Shown piece by piece: positions 46,036-57,179 of a stretch of 64,000 nucleotides of DNA. Positions within the stretch are counted from its first letter, which is position 1, and the number at the start of each line of letters is the position of its first letter. The position numbers and the translations under genes are program-made. The stretch is taken from the NCBI RefSeq assembly GCF_019393635.1, contig NC_057861.1:379713815-379777814 (forward strand), in the 5' to 3' direction. A model generated the notes under the pieces. That model made no database searches, had not been told where the DNA came from, and saw only the letters and a program-made list of their open reading frames with translations. The DNA comes from Dromiciops gliroides (taxonomy: Eukaryota > Chordata > Mammalia > Microbiotheria > Microbiotheriidae).

Positions 46036-46599
46036 ATTCATTTTTTAGTTCTTTTAATGTTACCTATAGATATAATATGAATTTTCCCAAATACAGATGC
46101 TTACATATTTTTAATTATCACTGTTTATTGGTGGTGGCAAGGTGAGTAGTGGATAAAATTAAAGACATCTTTTTGTGTTTTTTTCTCCTTTCTTTGTAGA
46201 CTCAGTCCACAGAGCACTGATTAATAGTTAAGCACTAAACACAATGAGTGTTTAAAATACTTGTTCACTAACATACAACAATATTCATAAAATAAAGGAA
46301 TAAAGGCATAGTCTTATTCTCTTTCCTTTCATCTATATGGTATGAGTATCACATATTTATAGGTATTTTTCCATAATGATATCAATGTTTAAATCTTAAT
46401 ACCCTTCCCCCAGTCAGGATATGTTTGGAACAGGTCAATTCTGAGGGCTACATTTCTAGAAAGGACATTGATTAGTTGAATAGAATATAGATCAATGATT
46501 TTTAAACTGTGATCTATAAACTACTTTGATCACCATATTTAATATAATTAGGGTCTTTTGTAGTCCAATATATTTCATTTTATGCATTTAAAAACTATT

Positions 46600-46745
46600 T
46601 TTTTTTTTAGTGAGGCAATTGGGGTTAAGTGACTTGCCGAGGGCCACACAGCTAGTAAGTGTTAAGTGTCTGAGGCCGGATTTGAACTCAGGTACTCCTG
46701 ACTCTAGGGCCGATGCTCTATCCACTGCACCACCTAGCTGCCCCT
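46600..46745 (-). mobile_element. Marsupial CORE-SINE
   Basis: Target repeats AAACTATT are at 46592-46599 and 46746-46753. The copy ends TTAGTGAGGCAATTGGGG on the plus strand, so it is of the AATTGCCT subfamily. Confidence 0.94.
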
Positions 46746-46904
46746 AAACTATTCTTAAAAGAAAAGAATGCATAGGGTTCATCAGGCTTCTTGAAAGATC
46801 CATGTTAGAATAAGATAAGTTGAGCACTCCTGTGATAGAAGGAAATCAGAATACTGAGATTTACTATACATTGCCCCATATTCAGTTGAGTCTAAAAACT
46901 AACT

Positions 46905-47045
46905 CATCCATTTACTAGCTGTGTGACCTTGGGCAAGCTAACTTCGACTCATTTTCCTCATTTCTAAAATAAGGGCAATAATGCATGTTGCCTGTGTTTC
47001 ATAGGGCTGTTTTTAGAATCAAATGAAATGTTGCATGAAACATAA
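46905..47045 (+). repeat. MIR fragment
   Basis: TTACTAGCTGTGTGACCTTG, TTTCCTCATTTCTAAAATAA and TTCATAGGGCTGTTTTTAGA are in plus MIR order. Confidence 0.85.
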
Positions 47046-48151
47046 GGCAAATTTTAAATATGTACACACATGCATATATGCATATATACACCTGTGTATA
47101 TATTGCAAATGCATATGCATATTACATATGTTTATATGCATTAAAATACATATTAATATAGTTTTTTCTTTCACAGTTGAAGAACTAAAATATTTAGATG
47201 GAAAAATCTTGAATTATGATAAATTCTTGGCTGAGAATGGATCATAATAATCATATTTAATTATTTGAATGGTTATCAGACAGGTCAAAGATTAAACTTG
47301 TCCTTGGTCATGTTTGAAATTTGTAAATAGTCCCAAGTTTTACTTGATCAAAAAGTACATTGGGATGCTTCAGAAGCATTGAAGCTTTTTCTTTCAGGAA
47401 GTGATAGATCATATGTTGAATTATATCTGAGTTCATATGTGATGAATAATGGTAAATAAAGCTTCATGATCTTTTAGTTTCTAGTAAAAGAAACAAAACA
47501 CTAACACATATGACTTTGTTGTCATGAAATGCATTCCCATGTATAGTTCATGAATGGAATCTAAAGTTTTTTATAGAAAGTAACACTATATTTTAGTCAA
47601 ATTTGTGGAAAAAAAGCAAATGAATAAAGTTAATTCAGCAGAGAATAAGAATAAACCCAAAGTTTTCTTCTTACATTTATTCCAGCATAACAACCTTGCT
47701 ATAATAAGCCTGGTGAGATAAGTGGCAAACTTGAGAGAGAAAAATATACCTATCATCTGGAAGGAAATTGCTAAGCCATGCAAGGTGAATTAATTCTTCC
47801 AGTCTATCAGGGTAAAATTTAGGGAATATTTATGGAATTGAGACAAAGTATAAAGAAAGCCAATCTAATGGACCGCTGTAAATAGTTCCTTAGATGCATT
47901 ATATAAGCAAGGAGGACTAATACCTTTTTTCTGAGTCACTGTGACTGAGTTAATTATTTAGTGGATACAGAACAGAGTCAAGGATGTCCAACTAATTTAA
48001 AAACAATGGGAACATCCAGGACTTAAGTTCAATCTTCAAGTTCAGGATGGAAACAGACATAAGAATCTGTGGTAAAACACAGAGCAAACAGAAATTGTAC
48101 TTGGAAACTGAGATCAAGCTGTTGTGCCAAGTCAGGAGCACAGGAGCATTG

Positions 48152-48152
<1 letters not shown>

Positions 48153-48244
<92 letters not shown>
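48153..48244. repeat. Perfect (AGAT)23 tetranucleotide repeat
   Basis: Ninety-two bases of uninterrupted AGAT, followed by a shifted GATAGATAGATA run to about 48256. Confidence 0.98.
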
Positions 48245-48914
48245 GATAGATAGATATAAAATGGAATGCTAACTCAAGAGCAGAGTAGGGAAATATCTTG
48301 TATTAAGTTTACAGGCTGTAATAGAGTAGGAGTTCAGAGACAGATTACCTGAAAAGAAAATAATACTTTTCAGAATTAAATACTTGTTATTTTTTCTTTC
48401 TTTACATGAACCCAGTTTACAGGTTAATTCCTTTGTGACTAGACTGCTGGCTCCTTTGATATACTGTTTTTTTGGATACTTCTCAACACAAACCTATGTC
48501 CTATGGTATTCAATCCAAACTAATGTATTAGTATTATTTTCAAAATAGGTATATATAAAGCTCTGTGGAAAAGTAAGGATGTCTTTCTCAATTTGACCTT
48601 GCATATCCAATATAGATTCACAAATTTCAAGCTAGAAGAGAACTGAAATGTTTTCTAATCCAGTGTTTCCCACCCCTTAGGTCTAGGAATCTTGCCAAGC
48701 CATGGAATTATTGCAAGGGATCTGGCAGTCAACTAATAAATGTGTACATTCTGCAAATTAAATAAATGTCTTGTGTATATAAATGTCTTGTATATATAAA
48801 TCACTAATATTTATAATATATGTATATAATATTATTCTAAGGGATTTCATTTGAAATTGTTGCTCAACACGTAAAATCTTTTTCATCATTTATTTTCTTA
48901 CACAATGGTGCTGA

Positions 48915-49075
48915 TTATTGCTTAATTTCTTGGAGCTCAGTTGCTTAATATATAAAAAAGAGACAATAATGCCCGTAGTCCTTACTTCAAGGGTGTTGTA
49001 AGGATCAAATAAAATATTGTTTGTAAAGTGTTTTGTATAGTATAAACTATACCTTAATGTCAGAGATTATTATTT
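48915..49075 (+). repeat. MIR fragment
   Basis: AATATATAAAAAAGAGACAA, TCAAGGGTGTTGTAAGGATC and AAATATTGTTTGTAAAGTG match the MIR 3' half. Confidence 0.7.
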
Positions 49076-49384
49076 GTGTTCTTACTAATGGTACCACTTC
49101 TATCTTGTTGAGCTCCAAAGTTGAAAGTGTTTTCATGTTGAAAAAGGCTGAAAACTGCTGACCTAGTCAAACCTTACTACTTCTACCCTCTTACAGATTA
49201 AAAAAATGCAGACTCAGACAATTTGAGTAACTCTTGTAGGGACACTCAAAAAATATATAACAGAATTTCAATTTGAAAAGAATTCTTATATATCCAAAGC
49301 CTCTGCTTTTCCTACTATATCATGCTGCTTGACTTATTTTATACATCTGGACAGCTTGATATTACCATAAAGGCCTTGGGGTTG

Positions 49385-49650
49385 TGGTGGAAATTAAGTA
49401 TTTATATAGTACCTTCTACATTCCAGGCACTATATTAAATGCTTTAAAATTATCTTATTTAATCTTTACAAAAAACTTGTGAAGAAGGTGCTGTTATTAT
49501 GCCCATTTATAGTTGTGGAACCTGAGGCAAACAGAGATTGTGACTTGCTCAGTACTGGAAAGCTAAAAAGTCTCTGAGACCAGATTTAAATTCAGTTGTT
49601 ACCAACTTTAGGCCCAGCTTTCTAACCATTGCAGAACCTAACTGCCTCTA
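49385..49650 (-). repeat. MIR copy
   Basis: GTATTTATATAGTACCTTCT, TTGTGAAGAAGGTGCTGTTA and GGAACCTGAGGCAAACAGAG are in antisense MIR order; the far end is TTGCAGAACCTAACTGCC. Confidence 0.85.
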
Positions 49651-50529
49651 TTTGGTGATAGATTGAGTATGACTAACTTGAATAAACAATTAGAAATTTT
49701 CTTCTTATGGGAACCTATGCTCTTCTCTAGGCAGAATAAGAAAAAAATCACCTAATCAACTTTCATGTCTTGTCCCAAATAGTTCCAATCTCAACTTAAT
49801 CAATATACCACCACTAACTATACATTAATCTATCTCCTAACATTGTACTTCTCATTGTCATTATTGAGCTAAGCTCTACATATTTGTCTTCCCACTCTGT
49901 ACCACTATACATCTATCATTTTTTTCTTAATACAATGGTAAGAATATAAATAGTAATACTTTGTTTGGTTAAAGAAAATGGATACACTATGGTTCCTTAT
50001 GCTTACACGTTTAGTTCTTCCCTTGTTGAACAAATAATAAAAACTGCATTGGCTAAACCAAAAAATTGAGATTACTAAGTGAATTCTTCAACAATTCCAT
50101 ATATTATTCCTAGGTATAATTTTCCCAAGAGGTGAGGATTATTCTTTACCTTAATTAAATTTATAATTCCTATAAACAAATATTCACACAGTATCCAAAA
50201 CTAACAAGCATATGTATCCATATTTGTATCTATATGTGCAAATATAGATTCTGAAAGTCACATACTAGAATTTATGAATTGTTCTTTTAAAAAAATTTAT
50301 GAAATGATCAATTAAGAAATATGAACATTTTTATAAATAAAAAGGCAAGAAATATAGATCGTTCATGAAACCATAAATCCATTGGTTTTATATGCACTAA
50401 AAATAACATGGTAGATAAAACCATCATTACCCAGCTTGTCTGTGCCCTTCTGCCAGGATCTATATATTTTTAAGTGTTTGATTTACCCTACTTTTTCTCT
50501 CTTTTTTTTTTTTGCTCTCATTTCTTCAT

Positions 50530-52424
50530 TTCGGGTTTCACCCTATTCCCTATAGTGAGCCTTCCCTTGTTAAATAACAGAGTGTAGAAAAGCAAAACCA
50601 TTTTATCTTTCAGTGGATCTTTTTAGAAAAATATGCCATGCTCTGCACTTACAGTCCCTCACCTTTCTACCACCAAGTGGAGCACCTGATTTATCAGTCT
50701 TCTGTAGTTATAATTATTCCATAGATTTTTCAGAGTTCTTAAGTATTTTGAAGATATTTTCCATTTCAACATTATAGTTATTTGTACATAATTGTACTGA
50801 TTCTGTTCATTATATTTTCAGTCACTTTATACATTTGCCTCAGTATAGACAAGATAGGGGTCATGAGATAAGCCTCTTTGGATATTATCCTACCCCTCTC
50901 ATACTGTAAGAAAGAAAAATTGGCCTCTTTATTCCTTATACATGAGTATTCATCCCTTATATTCATGACTCAGCACTGCCCATCCCAGAGACCTGGAATG
51001 TACCTACATCCAATTTCCACCATATAGTCTCTTTATTCCTTTAAGATGAGCCTAAAACATTAGTTATTTCCTTCCTTCTCACCTTCCAACTGCTAATGTC
51101 CTCTCTACAAAACTACTGTGCACGTACTTTATGCCACTTTGTATTTAATTATACACACAGATACATATATGTGTATATATACATGTGTGTATATACACAT
51201 GTACTGTATATGCTTACATATGTTCTTGTTGCCTCCCTTCTTACTCTTTTGGGGTAAGATTGTTTCATTGTTTGTATTTGTGCATCCCCAGGATTTGGTT
51301 TGATGTATGTCATTTAGTAGGTACAAAATACTTATTTGTTCTTACTTAATTGATTTATATATCTTTTTCCACCACCTTTTCCTCCATGTTTGTATATTGG
51401 TTTTGGATGCCACATTGCATGAAATAATACATCCCTCCCTTTTGTCTGTATTTCTTTTCTAGTGTATTCATTTTCCCTCACTTTTCTTTCCTCCACTAGA
51501 GACAACAAAACATAATAAAAGCAAACCCAGACCTTGTACTTGTCATATTTGTCCCCTTCTGTGATCTCTGATGTAATAGTGTTGTAAAAAGGACACTTGC
51601 TTTTTCATTCCCTATTAGCATGCCAGAAATTCCCTTAGACATATTAAGCCATATTTAGCTTTCTAGGTTTTCTTGACTCCTAGAAGTTCATTTCAAATTT
51701 TCTCCTAAGTTCTGAACTTTTTAATCAGGAACTGAAAGTTTTCCATTCCACTAAATGTTTTCCTTTGTTTTTCCTGTTTAGGATTATACTCACTTTTGCA
51801 AAGCAAATTCTTGATTGTATGACTTCCTCTTTTTTAAATTTAATATTCTTAGATTTTTCTCTTTAATTACACATGCTTTCAAGCCTTATGTGATAACTGT
51901 CTTTTGTTTCCTGGTATTTAAATTCTTCCTTTGAACTTTTTAGAAGTAATTTTAGCCCTTAACCTTCTCCAACCATTGACTTGGAAACCCTCTACTCTTG
52001 CTACAATATTTCAGAGTGAAATCACTTTGAGATTTCTTGACTTTTTTCAGAAACTTATCAGTATTTCTATTTTTACTTTGCCTTCTGGTTATAATAGATC
52101 AAGGCTGTTTTAAGATTAATTGCATCATGGGGGTCTATTTTGGGGGGCAGTCACAGTTTTTATTGATTCTTAAATTTCTTCTCTTTAATGATTGTTTCTA
52201 ATACTGGATATATAATGTTTTCTTTTTTCTGATTTCATTCCAATTTTTCTAATTCTTTCACTGAATCACAGAATTTTATTTCTTCTCTTTTCTGGGATTC
52301 CCTTATGTGAATAAGATTTTTCACTTTGTGTTTTAAGTCATTTGTTTTTCTCTTGTTTTTCTTTCTTCTTCAAATCTTCTCTCCTCACCTCTTTTCTTCT
52401 CTCTCACTAGCTCCCTTTCCCCCC
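50530..52424 (-). mobile_element. Older HAL1/L1-like copy
   Basis: CCTATAGTGAGCCTTCCCTT near 50550 and the 50.6-50.8 kb stretch are typical L1/HAL1 3' UTR text. 51700-52130 aligns weakly with the ORF1 C-terminal region of the 54-kb copy (GATTATACTCACTTTTGCAA near 51782). It is much more diverged than its neighbour and has no ORF2. An AT/AC tract and an L2 3' end (51210-51350) interrupt it. Confidence 0.55.
51210..51350 (+). repeat. L2 3'-end fragment
   Basis: GTTTGTATTTGTGCATCCCC, ATTTAGTAGGTACAAAATAC and TTTGTTCTTACTTAATTG follow the L2 3' end. Confidence 0.65.
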
Positions 52425-52723
52425 TTTTTATTTAGAATTTTCCACAAGTTACACGCAAAAAAATTAATTTTTTCACATTGATTTTTAAAAACTTTGAGTT
52501 CCAAATTTTCTCCCAACCTCCCTCCCCACCTTAAGAAATCAAGCAATTCAATAAAAGTGATATTCGAAACATCTCCATATTGGTCAGATTTTAAAAGAAA
52601 ACTGACAAATACCTTTAGAAAGAGGAAATGACAAAAATATGCTTCAATATGCATTCAGTTAACATCAGTTCTTTCTCTGTAGAGGGATTGCATTTTTCAT
52701 AAGTACTTCTAATAGCATCCTAA

Positions 52724-53239
52724 TGTGAGAAAATAATGGGATTTGGCAGATACTCAAAGACTCACCTGGAAATTAATCTAAACTGATTGAATTCAATTGA
52801 GAGTGATTTATTTTGTTGATTAGTCAACTTCAAGTTAATTAGATTGTAAACACAACTGCCTGGCCCTTAAAGAGGTATTGTTCTCAGAAGCTAAGGACTG
52901 TGAACTCAACTGGAGACCACCTTCAAGTCCTGTGAATCAATGGATTTGGATGATGCTTACCAATCAGCTTGAAGCAGTCTGCAGGACTGCCTCTGCTTCA
53001 GACCTAGAAAAAGCTTCCACACTCAGTTTGAGAGTAGTTAATGTTTGAGGCAGGCTCATGGTGGAGGACTTGAGGAAGAACCAGACCAGGCTGGAATTCT
53101 AGGCTAGATAGGGCTTTTCTTAACTCCACATGTCATTTTTATTCTAATACCTAGTATGCTTTAACAAATGCTTAATGCCCAAAGACTGGTGCTAAAGCTT
53201 CTAATTTAAGGTGACCAAACATTTAAATTTTAAATATCA
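52724..53239 (+). mobile_element. Solo LTR related to the one at 1677
   Basis: It interrupts HAL1 3' UTR text that is continuous in the 27.09-kb copy (AATAGCAACCTGCTCAT). It starts TGTGAGAAAATAATGGG and ends TTAAATATCA. Its 3' part, ATGCTTAATGCCC with GCTAAAGCTTCTAATTTAAG, matches the end of the LTR at 1677-2035. The poly(A) signal appears decayed (AACAAA). Target repeats unresolved. Confidence 0.65.
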
Positions 53240-53690
53240 CACTGCTCATCATTTCTTTCACAGTTACTATTGCTAATTGTATTGCCCTCTATTCTATTCC
53301 CTCCCCCTTGATATTTAATCTGCTTTCTATTTTCTTTCACTCTATCCCTCCTTAAAAGTATTTTGCTTTTTTTTTGCTTTTTACTGCCCCCTCCTCCAAT
53401 CTTCTCTCCCTTCCTCCATCTTTCCCCCTTATTCCCTTCCCCTCCCACTTTCCCCCAGGGTAAGATATATTACTATACCCACTTGAGTGTTTACGTTATT
53501 CCCTTTTGGAGTCAATTCTAATGAGAATAAAGCTCCCCCACTTCCCCACTCCATCCCCATCTTCCCCTCCAATCTATAAGAATTTTCTTGTTTCTTTTAT
53601 GTGAGTTACTTTAATCTACTCTACCTCTCTCTTTCCCTCTCTTCCTCTGTATTCCTCTTACCTCTTAACTTTATTTTTAAGATGTCATCA

Positions 53691-53815
53691 TGGGGCAGTT
53701 AGGTGACACAGTGGACAAAGCACCAGCCCTGGACCCAGGAGGCCCCAAACCCAAATCCAGCCCCAAACATAAACCACACCATCCTGCCTGCCCCACAAAA
53801 ATGGGGTAAACAAAA
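53691..53815 (+). mobile_element. Marsupial CORE-SINE with clustered T-to-C and G-to-A changes
   Basis: The head TGGGGCAGTTAGGTGACACA is recognisable, but the body differs from all other copies by mostly T-to-C changes: GGACCCAGGAGG for GGATTCAGGAGG, AAACCCAAATCC for GAGTTCAAATCC, AGCCCCAAACA for AGCCTCAGACA. The TAGCTGTGTGACC block is scrambled. Confidence 0.85.
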
Positions 53816-54057
53816 AAAAATAATGCTTTATAGATAGCATCCTTTCAAGTGTAATTCACACCTGTGCCCTCTAAGTACATTCCTTTCAGCTCCCCAAATA
53901 CTGAAAAAATTCTTATGAATTAGAAGTCTCATCTTCCCATGTAGGAATGTAAACAGTTTAACATCCCTCATGATTTCTTTTCCCTGTTTATCTTTTTATG
54001 CTTCTCTAGGGTCTTGTATTTGAAAGTTAAATTTTCTATTCAGTTCAGATATTTTCA

Positions 54058-54285
54058 TCACAAATACCTGAAAGTTCTCTTTTTCATTGAAGACCCATTT
54101 TCCCCCTGAAAAAATATAGCCAGTTTTGCTGGGTAGGTGATTCTAGTATGTAATCTCAGTTCCTTTTCCCTCTGTAATATCATACTCCATGCCTTTTGAT
54201 TCTTTAATGTAACAGCTGCTAGATCTTGGCTTATCCTGACTGTAGTTCCACAGTACTTAAATTGTTTATTTTTAGCTTCTTGCAA
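54058..54285 (-). pseudogene. HAL1 ORF1 C-terminal domain remnant
   Basis: The 75-codon frame carries LKNQKAWSMILQREKELRLH and then TRITYPAKLAIFFQGE (residues about 47-62). It matches the L1 ORF1 C-terminal RNA-binding domain (pattern ...RISYPAKLSF...GE...F). It is the last part of ORF1 in the 52.4-55.8 kb element. Confidence 0.9.
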
Positions 54286-54309
54286 TATTTTCTCCTTGTC
54301 ATGGGATCT

Positions 54310-54504
54310 CTAGAATTTGCCTATTATAGTCCTGGAAGTTTTAATTTTGGGATCTCTTTCAGGAGGTGAATGATGGATTCTTTCAATTTCTATTTTACCT
54401 TCTGCTTCTAGAATGTCAGGGCAATTTTCCCTGAAAATTTCTTGGAAGATGATGTCTAAGTTCTTTTTTTGATCATGGCTTTCAGGTACTCTAATGATTT
54501 TCAA
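54310..54504 (-). pseudogene. HAL1 ORF1 RNA-recognition region remnant
   Basis: The frame reads LDIIFQEIFRENCPDILEAE, then IERIHHSPPERDPKIKTSRTI. This is the L1 ORF1 RRM-like domain, with the conserved I.R.HR......RP..I segment partly altered. It is separated from the C-terminal frame by a stop. Confidence 0.88.
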
Positions 54505-54542
54505 ATTATGTCTCCTTGATCTCTTTTCCAGGTTATATATTT

Positions 54543-54764
54543 TTAAAGGATATATTTTATATTGACCTCTATGTTATTATTCATTTGGATTTGCTTTATA
54601 ATGTCTTGATTTCTCATAAAATCATTAGCTTCTATTTGCTGTATCCTAATTCTTAAGCAATGATTTTCTGCAGAGAGATTTTGCATTTCCTTTTCCATTT
54701 GGCCAATTTGACTTTTCAAGCTGTTGACTTTTTTTTTTCCATTACACTCCTGGATCACCCTCAT
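54543..54764 (-). pseudogene. HAL1 ORF1 coiled-coil remnant
   Basis: VNSLKSQIGQMEKEMQNLSA and ENHCLRIRIQQIEANDFMRN show heptad spacing of L, I and M. This suits the trimerising coiled coil of ORF1, and it lies directly upstream of the RRM segment in the same orientation. Confidence 0.85.
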
Positions 54765-55371
54765 TTCTTTCCTTTTTTTCCTCTGCCTCTGTTACTTTTC
54801 CCTCTATCTCTCTTACTTTGTCTTCAAAGTTCTTTGTGAGTACTTACATGGTCTGAGACTAATTCATATTTTTCCTTGGAATCTTTGGATGTAGGAGCTT
54901 TGACTTTGTTATTATTTTCTTCTGAGGATGTATTTTGATCAACTTTCTCACCAAATAAACTTTCAATGGTCTGCTGCTTTCTCTGCCTGCTCATCTTGCC
55001 TGCCTATTTCTTAGCTTTTAACTCCTTCTTACCATGGAGCACTGCTCCCGGGATGTATTTTCCCAAGCTTCAGGGCGTTCCATGTGGTACAATTTAGGGA
55101 GAGGCTTGTTTACAGTCCACTTGGGCTGTAAGTTACCATGGGCCTGCTTGCTCTTTAACCTGAAGCAGAAATCTGATTTAAATCTGATTCTATGTGATCC
55201 TGTAAGCTTGGTATGCCTATGCCCCTCCCTGAACTGGGCCTCTGCCACTCAAGTCAACTTCTTGTGCAACATATTCTGCCTCTGCTCCCACAGAATCCCC
55301 CACTATTTCCCCCTGGGCCACCACTAGACCCCCTCACAAGTCCCTGAGCTGAGATTCAGAAGAAGCTTCTG

Positions 55372-55565
55372 GGGGGCAGCTAGATGGCTCAGTGGATCGA
55401 GCACTGGCCCTGTAGTCAGGAGGACCTGAGTTCAATTCTTGCCTCAGACACTTAACACTTACTAGCTGTGTGACCCTGGGCAAGTCACTTAAACCTAATT
55501 GCTTCACCAAAAAACAAAACAAAACAAAACAACAAACAAACAAACAAACAAAACAAAAAAAACAA
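55372..55565 (+). mobile_element. Marsupial CORE-SINE, perfect 15-bp target repeats
   Basis: CAGAAGAAGCTTCTG at 55357-55371 recurs at 55566-55580. The tail is a long (CAAAA)n/(CAAA)n array (55512-55563). It inserted into the HAL1 5' UTR. Confidence 0.97.
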
Positions 55566-55843
55566 CAGAAGAAGCTTCTGATGGTGAAGAATCTGAATCT
55601 CTGGAGCTATGGCCTGCCTGGGGCTGGATCTGTGCACCTCTCTGAGCTCTTCTCTCATGCTGGTATAACAGACACTTCCTGCTGAACTTCTAAGTTGTCT
55701 GATTGGAAAATGATCTCATTCTGTTCTTTTGTGGGTTCTACTGCTCTAGGAGTTGACTTATGGAATTTTTTGAAGGTAGGTGGACAGATCTGTTGGGAGA
55801 TCCAAGAGTCACAGTGTTTCCTCTGCCATTTTAGCTCCATGCC

Positions 55844-56723
55844 TTCTTCACCCCTTTGAAATTGCATGCTGAGTTATTTTTATATATTTCCTCATTCTGC
55901 TTGTATAGTCACTATGGTCAAGATATAGCTTGTTTTTTGTTTTGTTTTAATTTCTCTGAGGTTCTGCTTATGGTTTTTTTTAATGTGTTTATTATTCTCA
56001 ATTTTGATTATCTTACTTGATTTATTCATATTTTCAACCTCAGTACTTGGTTTAAGATTTTATATTCTAGTTGGTTATTCTAGCACTCTTGGATGAGTTG
56101 AATAGAGGCCATATTTGCACCTATTTTATGTTTAGATGTTGATGCCATACTAGGACCTACTTAATACCTCATTCACTGGTTTTTAACAGCACCTGGTAAT
56201 CTATATAGTCTCTGGAATTAAATAGCATATTTTTGAGAATATTTATAAATTTAGAGTTACTTTAGTCCCCTGTGATAACTTTCTTAATAGGGCCACCATA
56301 TCAAATCTGGATTTTTTTTACTACTTCAGTTAATTGAACCTATGACCAGATCTGATTACCAGGGTTCATGATAGTTACCTTACTTCCCCATTTACCTGAA
56401 CTGGTACTGTACTTTACATAGTACCTAGCATGTAATAGGTATTTAATTAATGCTTGTTTAGTGACTGGAAATTCTAGCTTAACCATATCTTTTGGCCTAT
56501 CATCTTCTGGCCATCTTTTTTTGTATAGTTCTGTATAGTTGTATATATGTAGGCACTTGTTTCTATTTGTTTTCAATTTTTTATTATTAGTATTTCTGGG
56601 GTTATTTTCAAATATTTTCTGTAGTATGTGTAGTATAATAAGTGTTACTTTTTTCTGGAGGGCTGCTTTTCTTTATGACCTTTCACAATGGTATCTCAAC
56701 TGGAAGTTTCATGAAATTTTCTT
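55844..56723. other. Noncoding DNA
   Basis: AT-rich with T-runs. About 56405-56475 resembles an L2 3' end (ACCTAGCATGTAATAGG). No gene is seen. Confidence 0.5.
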
Positions 56724-56739
56724 AAGAAAAACACTGTGG

Positions 56740-56891
56740 GGCAGCTAGGTGGCGCAGTGGATAGAGCACTGGTCCTGGAGTCAGGAGTACATTAGTTCAA
56801 ATCCGGTCTCAGACACTTAACACTTACTAGCTGTGTGACCTTGATCAAGTCACTTAACCCCAATTGCCTCACTAAAAAAAAAAAAAAAAGA
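56740..56891 (+). mobile_element. Marsupial CORE-SINE, perfect 16-bp target repeats
   Basis: AAGAAAAACACTGTGG at 56724-56739 recurs at 56892-56907. It is a full-length AATTGCCTCACTAAAA-type copy with little divergence, one of the youngest insertions in the window. Confidence 0.97.
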
Positions 56892-57034
56892 AAGAAAAAC
56901 ACTGTGGTAGATAATATAACTATCATCAATTTGAATGTGAGAAATCAGAGACTTAGAGAATGAATGACTTCCCAATCTCTCTGTTAATATGTATTGGGAT
57001 ATTTGACCCTGTGCACTCTTCAAAAGACCATTAC

Positions 57035-57062
57035 ACATACACACACACATGCACACACACAC
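57035..57062. repeat. Short (AC)n repeat
   Basis: ACACACACACATGCACACAC and flanking units. Confidence 0.9.
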
Positions 57063-57179
57063 ATTCTCCCATTCATATTGGTACGTTCACATCATACTAT
57101 TTCTGGCCCTATGCAATCTTGTTCTGACTTTACCATTTACCTGAAATGGTTCTCTATTTCAAGTACCAAATCATCCAGT

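Larger units (their letters stand above)
46746..50530. other. Low-copy noncoding DNA with old repeats
   Basis: MIR pieces, one tetranucleotide tract and AT-rich unique DNA. One splice-acceptor-like site followed by a short open frame lies at 47160-47247 and is treated as a finding. No gene is supported. Confidence 0.55.
52425..55843 (-). mobile_element. HAL1-type half-L1: 5' UTR, ORF1, inter-ORF, 3' UTR, no ORF2
   Basis: The minus strand starts near 55843 (GGCATGGAGCTAAAATGGCA, a variant of the L1 5' end). It runs through 5' UTR (to about 55030), ORF1 (about 55000-53990) and the purine-rich inter-ORF region, then enters the 3' UTR near 53280 without any endonuclease or reverse transcriptase. 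Without its nested LTR (52724-53239) and SINEs (53691, 55372) it is about 2.5 kb, the size expected of HAL1. Such elements are thought to move using L1 enzymes in trans. Frames are broken. Confidence 0.8.

Noticed and set aside
48153..48256. Regularly spaced repeats resembling a CRISPR array
   Set aside because: It is a simple AGAT microsatellite without spacers, in a mammalian genome.
52724..53239. Part of the HAL1 3' UTR
   Set aside because: The 27.09-kb copy shows continuous 3' UTR text across this position, so the block is an insertion with LTR-like ends.
56740..56891. tRNA gene suggested by box A/B-like text
   Set aside because: These boxes belong to the tRNA-derived head of the SINE, which has an A-tail and target repeats; no cloverleaf is maintained.
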